Notes under the pieces: generated by a model | What the model was told of the DNA's origin: nothing | Seen by the model: the letters and a program-made list of their open reading frames with translations, nothing else | Database searches by the model: none | Shown: positions 58,208-64,000 of the stretch, in pieces | Numbering within the stretch: the stretch's first letter is position 1 | Layout: the number at the start of each line of letters is the position of its first letter | Made by a program: the position numbers and the translations under genes | Source of the DNA: Candidatus Accumulibacter necessarius | GTDB taxonomy: Bacteria > Pseudomonadota > Gammaproteobacteria > Burkholderiales > Rhodocyclaceae | Length of the DNA: 64,000 nt | Direction: 5' to 3' | Assembly (NCBI GenBank): GCA_017302435.1 | Contig: JAFLDL010000014.1 | Span: 31,264-95,263 of the forward strand

Positions 58208-59134
58208 TTAGAGGCCAACTTCGCCCTCCTCAAAGTAGTCGGAATCGATGCGTTTGACGATGTATGAAGCAGAGACTGAAACCCCAACGTCGAAGTCCAT
58301 CATGAGGTTTGCAAGAAGCTTCCCGTCAATGAGCACGACCGTGGTGGCGATGCGGGACGCGTAGTCAATCGCCTCTGCTGTGTAAGACGAGGTGGTTATG
58401 AAAACACCCTTCTTCGCGCGCTGACCCTGTAGCGCGCCGACGAACTTCTGAATTTCCGGGCGACCAACAGAACCTTGCCATCTCTTCGCTTGAATGTAGA
58501 TAGTGTCCAACCCGAGACGGTCTTCCTTGATGATTCCGTCGATTCCACCGTCGCCACTTTGCCCGATGCGCTCGCCGGCGTCGCGGCGAGAGCCGCCATA
58601 GCCCATCTTGACTAAGAGCTCAACGACAAGGCGTTCGAAGAATGTAGGGGAACACGAGAGAATGCGGCCCAGGATGTCCTGGGCAAGACTGAGGCGAAGA
58701 CTCTGGTGGGCTAGTTCGAGCGCTTCCTCTGGGGTTTGCTCCGGTGCGACAACAACGGAAGCCGTTGTTGTCGCTTCTCTGTTGTTCCGTGAAGCGTCAC
58801 GGAATTCAATGAATGCTGGAAAGCGCTCAAGATACTTGACGTCAATTCTCGTGGGGTTGTCACCAAGTGTCTGTTTGCCTCTGGCCGTAATACGCAGCGC
58901 CCCTCTGCGTGGCGACTCCAAGAGCCCCGCTTTCTTGAGGAAGGAATTTGCCCACCCAACACGGTTGTTAAAAATTGCCTGCTGGCCGCTTGCCAAAAGC
59001 TCCTTACGTTCGGCCGGAGTGAGTTGAAACTCCGTGGCGAGACCTTCGACGGCTTCGCGTGTCGTGTGGTCGTTGCCGTCGGCAGCAAAACGAAGCAGCG
59101 GCAACATCAGCGTTTGATAGTCAGGAATGGGCAT
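58208..59134 (-). CDS. Mrr-type restriction endonuclease
   Basis: The 308-residue protein has an N-terminal Mrr winged helix (about 5-90; MLPLLRFAADGNDHTTREAVEGLA) and a C-terminal PD-(D/E)XK domain with GDGGIDGIIKED (catalytic Asp) followed by IYIQAKRW (QxK), near residues 205-230. Mrr proteins cut methylated or otherwise foreign DNA. No methyltransferase is nearby, as expected for type IV enzymes. GGGGAG lies close to the ATG at 59134. Confidence 0.88.
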   Translation of the reverse strand: MPIPDYQTLMLPLLRFAADGNDHTTREAVEGLATEFQLTPAERKELLASGQQAIFNNRVGWANSFLKKAGLLESPRRGALRITARGKQTLGDNPTRIDVKYLERFPAFIEFRDASRNNREATTTASVVVAPEQTPEEALELAHQSLRLSLAQDILGRILSCSPTFFERLVVELLVKMGYGGSRRDAGERIGQSGDGGIDGIIKEDRLGLDTIYIQAKRWQGSVGRPEIQKFVGALQGQRAKKGVFITTSSYTAEAIDYASRIATTVVLIDGKLLANLMMDFDVGVSVSASYIVKRIDSDYFEEGEVGL

Positions 59135-59924
59135 ACTCCCCCCATCGGTTATTGGTACCGAACGTTGGGGCTGAGGCGGAACCTGGCGGGCTCCCGTTGC
59201 GCCTCGCCTCGAACACGGCGTTGGACGAAGCCGCTGCGCGGAGGAAACGCAGGCCAAGTCAATGGTCTGGCCCTAAAGGTAGCATCTCCCCTGAACGACA
59301 CCCAAGTGAGAAGGCCATTGCGGCGCGCACTGTCCACTGGGACGCCGCCTGACCATGTGCGCGCTTGCCCCGTCCTCGACGACCGACCAGAGAGTGGTGT
59401 TCGCAAGCCAACGGAACGGTTTGCCTCAAACCCAAAAGGGACGCCGAGGGCCGCACGGGCATCGACGACGTCCGCGGCGCGGAAGTTTTCTCCCGCCAAG
59501 CTTCTTGCATTCGGGATATCAGAAAACAGACAACTGCGATGGGCTGGCCCATTGCTGCCCCTACCCGGCTCGTGCAACGGCGCCAATAGTCGCCCTACCT
59601 CGGCACACGGGATCGCGCGGAAAGACGCCGTCCGGAAGGCTTGGCGTCGTGCGATTGGTCTTTCCATACGGTATCCAACAGTCGTCAAACCAGCGCTTCA
59701 GGATGCAGGGCAAGAGCATACACCCAAGAGCACATTACCGCTTCTCGCTTGTCCAGTGACCATGGATAGCTGACGGCAGCTGCTGAGCGCGGGTTCCACG
59801 GATTTCGAGGACAGCATACGACATTTCTCGTCCCGACACCAAACTACGGAGAAAGGGCGCCCGGTGGCAATTAAACATGATGCCCTCAGAAGCTGCAGGA
59901 GGCATCTGACCACCAGCCTCGCGA
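59135..59924. other. Gene-poor stretch with an attC-like hairpin
   Basis: About 790 bp between mrr and the AraC gene. Frames on both strands give proteins with no recognisable motif; the longest, 59149-59688 on the minus strand (179 codons), is Arg-rich with no family resemblance. An imperfect inverted repeat at 59156-59226 resembles an integron attC site. The rest may be decayed accessory DNA. Confidence 0.5.
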
Positions 59925-60977
59925 TCAGACAACCGCCCCATGTTTGCGTCGCCAAACAGCGGGAGATGCCCCGGACCAGCGCCGGAAGGCTCGTGCAAAG
60001 GCAGTAACGTCTGCGTAGCCCAGCCGGTTGGCAACGTCCTCCAGCGATACGGCTGAGCCGCGAAGGAGCACCCGTGCCGCATCAAAGCGAACCGCGTCGA
60101 GAAGAGCCCTGAAAGTGGTTCCGCTTTCCTGCAAACGCCGGGCGAAAGTTCTCCTGTTCATACCGAAGGCCTGCGCCACCTCGTCCTGGCTGATGCAGCC
60201 CGTGGCCAGCAGTGTTCGCATCACCCGCTGAATTCGATCTCTGGCGACGCCCCCTTCCCCGATTCGCTCCTTATCGCGAAGTTGCGACGCGAGGAAATCA
60301 CGGAGAAGGGGGTTCGCGCCGGCAATCGGATGCTTAAGGAATGCGGCATCAAATACCACGGCGTTACGATCGGCGTCGAAGCGAACCGGGGCGGCAAAGT
60401 GCACGACAAATGCCGAAGTATCCGATGGCGCACGATATGCAAAACTCACTTCGCGCAGCGCGAAGCCAGCGCCGCAAATTTCACGCAACAGATTGGCTGC
60501 AATGGCGAGCGCGCCAAAAACGATTTGCTCGGCTCCCAGCAGCTCGGGTTCAAGCACATCATAACCCAGAACGGCGAGGCTGCCTTCTTGTTGGAAATAG
60601 GGAGCAGCACCCTCGTCGTGCAGGTGCAGATAGGACTGGAGGCAGGCCAATCCCGCCCCCACCGTTGCTGAGTTCGCCACGAGGTAGCCGACGGTGCCGA
60701 GCATGACCAGGCCAGTCTGCATGCAGGCCCGCAAACCGAGGTCTGAAAGCCCGGTACGCTCGGCGGCAAGATGTCCCAGTTCCCCCAATTTGGCGAAGGG
60801 GATCACGTTATCGGGATGGTCAAAGACCGCTGCCTGAAGACCGACTTCGGCGATCAGTGCATCAGGGTCGATGCCATGCTCGCGAACTATGGAAGGTAGC
60901 GCGATGGCGCCGCCCACACGGATGACCTGGTTGCTGATCGGCGGACGGCCGCGCCGGCTTGATGTCGAATTTCCCAT
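59925..60977 (-). CDS. AraC family transcriptional regulator (OruR/ArgR-like, arabinose-binding-type N-terminus)
   Basis: The 350-residue protein has an N-terminal ligand domain of the PF12625 type (about 25-210; AAERTGLSDLGLRACMQTGL) and a C-terminal double HTH (about 245-345; SQDEVAQAFGMNRRTFARRLQESGTTF and SLEDVANRLGYADVTAFARAFRRWSG). It is divergent from the DUF1254 lipoprotein gene and could regulate it; the 230-bp gap between them holds both promoters. The inducer is unknown. Confidence 0.88.
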   Translation of the reverse strand: MGNSTSSRRGRPPISNQVIRVGGAIALPSIVREHGIDPDALIAEVGLQAAVFDHPDNVIPFAKLGELGHLAAERTGLSDLGLRACMQTGLVMLGTVGYLVANSATVGAGLACLQSYLHLHDEGAAPYFQQEGSLAVLGYDVLEPELLGAEQIVFGALAIAANLLREICGAGFALREVSFAYRAPSDTSAFVVHFAAPVRFDADRNAVVFDAAFLKHPIAGANPLLRDFLASQLRDKERIGEGGVARDRIQRVMRTLLATGCISQDEVAQAFGMNRRTFARRLQESGTTFRALLDAVRFDAARVLLRGSAVSLEDVANRLGYADVTAFARAFRRWSGASPAVWRRKHGAVV

Positions 60978-61208
60978 GGCTGACCCTGATAAGGATTTCC
61001 GAGAAATTTTGGCATGAAATGTCAGAAAATTGAAAAATCTGCCGCGCAGCCGTGCATTCTTGTTATCTATACTGAATACGCTTTGAGTTCAGTTCTTGTG
61101 GTTTGTCAAACAGGTTACCAAGGCTCGGTACAAGGACGCCTTTCGGCCCGGATTACACCTTCCGGAAGCGAATTTGCTCCGAGCCCCAGCAATCGATAGG
61201 AGAAAGCT

Positions 61209-62708
61209 ATGAAACGAAAGAATCTTTCCCGGGTGGCCATGGTGGTCCTGTGCGCGCTGACCCTGACTGCCTGCGACAAGCCGGCGGAAACCACCCAGGT
61301 CGACCGGGTGGCTATGGAAGCCAAGGCGAAGGCGGAAGCAGAAGCAAAGGCGGTTGAGGCAGCGGCGAAGGAAGCCGAGGCACGTGCGATCGCCATCGAG
61401 AGCTACGTCTACGCCTACCCGCTGGTCACCATGGAGATGACGCGTCGCATCATGACCAATGTGGAGGCACCGCAAGGATCACATGCCCCGATGGGACACT
61501 TCGTCAGGATGCGCAGTTACCCCGACGCCTCGTACCGGGATGTCACGGCGCCTAACGCCGACACCCTTTATACGACGACGTGGATCGACGTGTCCAAGGA
61601 ACCCTGGATCCTGAGCCTTCCGGACATGAAGGACCGCTACGCCCTGTTTCCGATGCTCGATGGCTTTACCAATGTATTCCAGGTGCCGGGCAAACGGACG
61701 ACCGGAACGAAGGCGCAAACCTATGCCATCAGCGGGCCGGGTTGGTCTGGCGAACTGCCTCCCGGCGTGACCGAGTACAAGTCCCCGACAGGGCTGGTCT
61801 GGATTCTCGGGCGCATCTACTGCACCGGCACCCCCGAGGACTACAAGGCGGTACACGCTTTGCAGGACAAGATCTCGGTTGTGCCGCTATCCGCCTACGG
61901 GAAACCCTACACTCCGGCGCCTGGAACGGTCGATCCGGCCATTGACATGAAGACCGCCGTACGCGAGCAGGTCAATGCGCTCGACGCCGGGGCCTACTTC
62001 AAGCTTTTCGCCGAACTGCTCAAGACCAATCCGGCAACCGCCGAGGATGCCCCGATGTTGGCCAAGCTCGCCAAAATCGGTGTCGTTCCCGGGCAGGATT
62101 TCGACGTGGCCAGACTCGACCCCGCCGTGGCCAAGGGCCTTGCCGGGGCGCCCAAGCCAGCCCAGGAATTAATCATGGACTGGATGAAGGCTGGCATCGT
62201 TGCCGGCGACTTCAAGCTTGAGCACGGCTGGCTGTTCACGACGAAGACGGGCCTGTACGGCACGAGCTACCTGCAGCGTGCGCTCGTCACTGCCATCGGC
62301 TTGGGCGCCAACCGGCCGCAGGATGCGGTGTATCCGACCTCGCAAGGGCCGGATGTCGCGGCGAAGTACAGCGGTGAAAAGAAATACGTCATCCGTTTCG
62401 AGAAGGGACAACTGCCACCCGTCAATGGCTTCTGGTCGCTGACCATGTACGACGCGGACTACTTCTTCGTCGACAACAAGCTGAACCGTTACAACCTGAG
62501 CCAGCGCAACAGGTTCAAGACGAATCCGGACGGCTCGGTCGACCTCTACATCCAGCACGAGTCTCCTGGCAAGGACAAGGAGTCAAACTGGCTGCCGGCG
62601 CCGGCGGGAGACTTTGTCCTGATGATGCGTCTGTACTGGCCGAAGGAGGAGGCTCCCTCGATTCTGGATGGCAGCTGGAAGGTGCCGGGCGTCAGAGAGG
62701 CCAGCTGA
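61209..62708 (+). CDS. DUF1254/DUF1214 domain lipoprotein
   Basis: The 499-residue protein has a lipoprotein signal (MKRKNLSRVAMVVLCALTLTAC, Cys at 22), an Ala/Glu/Lys-rich helix (about 35-60), a DUF1254 domain (about 65-200; YVYAYPLVTMEMTRRIMTN, ADTLYTTTWIDVSKEPWIL) and a C-terminal DUF1214 domain (LPPVNGFWSLTMYDADYFFVDN to the end). Function is unknown. AGGAG lies 8 nt before the ATG. It is divergent from the AraC regulator. Confidence 0.9.
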   Translation: MKRKNLSRVAMVVLCALTLTACDKPAETTQVDRVAMEAKAKAEAEAKAVEAAAKEAEARAIAIESYVYAYPLVTMEMTRRIMTNVEAPQGSHAPMGHFVRMRSYPDASYRDVTAPNADTLYTTTWIDVSKEPWILSLPDMKDRYALFPMLDGFTNVFQVPGKRTTGTKAQTYAISGPGWSGELPPGVTEYKSPTGLVWILGRIYCTGTPEDYKAVHALQDKISVVPLSAYGKPYTPAPGTVDPAIDMKTAVREQVNALDAGAYFKLFAELLKTNPATAEDAPMLAKLAKIGVVPGQDFDVARLDPAVAKGLAGAPKPAQELIMDWMKAGIVAGDFKLEHGWLFTTKTGLYGTSYLQRALVTAIGLGANRPQDAVYPTSQGPDVAAKYSGEKKYVIRFEKGQLPPVNGFWSLTMYDADYFFVDNKLNRYNLSQRNRFKTNPDGSVDLYIQHESPGKDKESNWLPAPAGDFVLMMRLYWPKEEAPSILDGSWKVPGVREAS

Positions 62709-63009
62709 ACCCATCACGTAGTCATAGACGATAGCCTGAGCAAGACCAAATTCCGGGGGGTTTTGGTGTCGACCGCAACACTGTAAAGCGCCCCGGGATC
62801 TATAGACACTTGGCGACCACCCCGGCCGCTACACTTCAGATGGCCATAAGGCTGGTTCCGGATGTAGCGGCCTCCTCGCCCGGCCGGGAGTTTCGGTAGA
62901 GTCGAGATGTGGCGCGGTGGCGATAGGTTCGGCTTGTCTGTTTCCGTCCCTTTCGTCTGACGGTGCCCAAGTAGCCTGGCCATAACCCCGTTTCCACATC
63001 CCGCTCATC
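62709..63009. other. Intergenic sequence with probable intron 3' flank
   Basis: About 300 bp after the DUF1254 stop. No supported gene is present. Read on the minus strand it continues from the group II intron domain V and probably includes domain VI and the 3' exon junction, though the exact end cannot be fixed. Confidence 0.45.
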
Positions 63010-63042
63010 GAACCGGACAGGCGCTTCTCGCGCATCCGGCTC
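63010..63042 (-). ncRNA. Group II intron domain V
   Basis: On the minus strand the 33-nt sequence begins GAGCCGGATGCGCGAGAAG and ends TCCGGTTC. The outer arms GAGCCGGA/TCCGGTTC pair with one G-U, an inner GCGC pair closes a GAGAA loop, and the AGC triad is present near the base, as in canonical domain V. It lies 12 nt after the maturase stop codon, the normal position. Confidence 0.72.
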
Positions 63043-63054
63043 TCGGACAAGACC

Positions 63055-63180
63055 TCATGCTTTCGCCCACGGAAGATCGCGGATTCTCGCCCGCAGATTG
63101 ACCAGTCCCATCTGCTGATGGAGGTACTGGTTGGGGTAGCGCACCGCGTTCGCATGGCACTCGGAGGGCAAAAAGAGGCC
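63055..63180 (-). pseudogene. C-terminal fragment of a group II intron reverse transcriptase/maturase
   Basis: The minus strand encodes a tail that reads [20 protein letters not shown] and then IRDLPWAKA before TGA at 63055-63057, matching the end of intron-encoded maturases (the ...PWAKA terminus). Upstream coding similarity fades near 63180 and gives way to the next gene, so most of the maturase and the intron 5' part are missing. Confidence 0.65.
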
Positions 63181-63219
63181 GCCGCCGGCTACGGTTGACG
63201 GCCCATTCTCATCAAATTC

Positions 63220-63732
63220 TCAGTAAGGCGGGTTGATCACCACGTACTGCGAACCCTGCGGCTGGTACCAGGTGTTGCCGCACTGCTGGTAAATCATGCC
63301 GCCATAATTCACGGCGATGCAGTTGGCGGGAACGGTACGCACCATCGAGCCGACAACCGCGGCGGTGACCGCAACCGTCGCAGTCACCGCCGCGGCCGTT
63401 GCGACCGGGTGATAGTCGTTGTCCCAACCGCCACCACAGCAACCGCCGCGGTTGCGATCGACATTGACATTGACGTTCTTGTTGGCGTTGATGTTGGTGT
63501 TCCGATTGTTGACGTTGTTCACGCTGGTGCTGCGCACATTGTTGGCCCGCACGTCGCGATTGGCGTTATTGACCTGTTTGGCGCCACCACCACCACCGCC
63601 ACCTCCCCCGGCACGCGCACCGGCATGGCCACCGCCACCACCGCGTGCCTCAGCGATCGGCGCCAGGGCAAAGCTAGCCAAGACGAGCACTGCCAGGGGG
63701 GTCGCGAACAACTTGGTGAATGATTTTTTCAT
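63220..63732 (-). CDS. Exported glycine/asparagine-rich protein
   Basis: The 170-residue protein has a signal peptide (MKKSFTKLFATPLAVLVLAS..., cleavage near AEA), a Gly-rich tract (about 32-52), an Asn/Val repeat region (NVNNRNTNINANKNVNVNVD, about 72-92), a short hydrophobic helix (about 110-128) and a C-terminal YGGMIYQQCGNTWYQPQ motif ending VINPPY. The tail is shared by a family of small envelope proteins of unknown function. AAAGGAG precedes the ATG, which overlaps the stop of the upstream DUF2092 gene. Confidence 0.8.
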   Translation of the reverse strand: MKKSFTKLFATPLAVLVLASFALAPIAEARGGGGGHAGARAGGGGGGGGGAKQVNNANRDVRANNVRSTSVNNVNNRNTNINANKNVNVNVDRNRGGCCGGGWDNDYHPVATAAAVTATVAVTAAVVGSMVRTVPANCIAVNYGGMIYQQCGNTWYQPQGSQYVVINPPY

Positions 63733-64000
63733 TTTGGCGCTCCTTTACTTTTTTCCAGCGAACGAAGTTCAACTGCGGTCGCGCCCTTGGGCGGCGTGAA
63801 TTTGAAGATACTGTCCTTGAAGGTCGGCTTCAGGTTCCAGTCGAAATACTGGACCGACTGCGGACGTGCCTCGTCGGATCGATCGGTGATCACGAGCTTG
63901 CGTGGCAGCGGCTTGGCCCCGGTGGTGATCCAGATCTGCCAGTCGGTGTTGCCCTGGCGAAAGGCGTAATGGTCACAAAGGTCGTCCTGATTAGCAATGA
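63729..64000 (-). CDS. DUF2092 domain protein, 5' end beyond the window
   Basis: The C-terminal 90 residues are visible: CHYAFRQGNTDWQIWITTG, then KPLPRKLVITDRSD, FDWNLKPTFKDSIFKFTPP and KGATAVELRSLEK. These match the DUF2092 family, predicted periplasmic proteins with a LolA/LppX-like fold. The stop codon overlaps the start of the Gly-rich gene by 4 nt (ATGA), so the two are co-translated. The N-terminus is outside the window. Confidence 0.8.
   Translation of the reverse strand, partial: IANQDDLCDHYAFRQGNTDWQIWITTGAKPLPRKLVITDRSDEARPQSVQYFDWNLKPTFKDSIFKFTPPKGATAVELRSLEKSKGAPK

Noticed and set aside
58140-58210. Second attC site downstream of mrr
   Set aside because: A CTCTAAC box and a weak core-like box can be found on the minus strand, but the arms do not pair as attC requires.
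1-64000. CRISPR arrays, tRNA or rRNA genes
   Set aside because: No regularly spaced direct repeats and no cloverleaf or rRNA-like sequence were seen while reading the window.

Overview
The window is 64 kb of GC-rich bacterial chromosome from a betaproteobacterium. The gene content and order fit the Rhodocyclales and resemble the polyphosphate- and glycogen-accumulating 'Candidatus Accumulibacter' lineage: waaC-waaA, tolC beside an isoaspartyl-methyltransferase homologue, paired trimeric porins, rpe-gph-trpE, glnA followed by ntrBC, and a glk-glgP-glgB-glgX operon. The genus is an inference from memory of gene order; no search was run. No tRNA, rRNA or CRISPR array was found.

Layout. 1-5000: end of a GDP-mannose synthesis gene, LPS core genes waaC-waaA, then convergent tolC and a Pcm-like gene that starts beside a perfect 9-bp palindrome. 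5056-9367: nested mobile DNA. An ISAs1-type element with its own 10-bp target duplication is split by a Tn5/IS4-type element with another. Both transposases carry an N-terminal DUF4338 (DruA-like) domain, and both target sites are one base away from the same palindrome. 9440-13720: rpsT, two related porins with good terminators, and a MazE/VapC-type toxin-antitoxin pair.

13859-26111: the tryptophan genes are in two blocks, trpG-trpD-(Uma2 nuclease)-trpC and rpe-gph-trpE. They are separated by about 6 kb of opposite-strand genes for proteostasis and repair (small Hsp20-like protein, Lon, homospermidine synthase, BCAM0308-like protein, Pcm). 26224-33863: glycogen turnover operon glk-glgP-glgB-glgX. 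34221-38133: an FAD-linked dehydrogenase, then a rhodanese-nadA-hslO operon in which Hsp33 has lost two of its four zinc cysteines.

38230-43110: nitrogen control. Two NtrC-type dyads and a sigma-54 promoter precede glnA; a DUF4124 gene and ntrB-ntrC follow. 43149-54862: birA-coaX, a DUF350/SPFH/DUF4178/mini-protein membrane cluster, a ketoacyl synthase III, ubiB, argS, a SPOR protein and dsbA. 54964-64000: two short-chain dehydrogenases, a BtuF-like protein without a signal peptide, a LysE exporter, an Mrr-type nuclease beside an attC-like hairpin and a gene-poor stretch, an AraC regulator divergent from a DUF1254 lipoprotein, the 3' end of a group II intron, and a DUF2092/glycine-rich secreted pair cut by the window edge.

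Start codons were chosen from ribosome binding sites and family alignments recalled from knowledge. Where they differ from the longest open frame, the entry says so.
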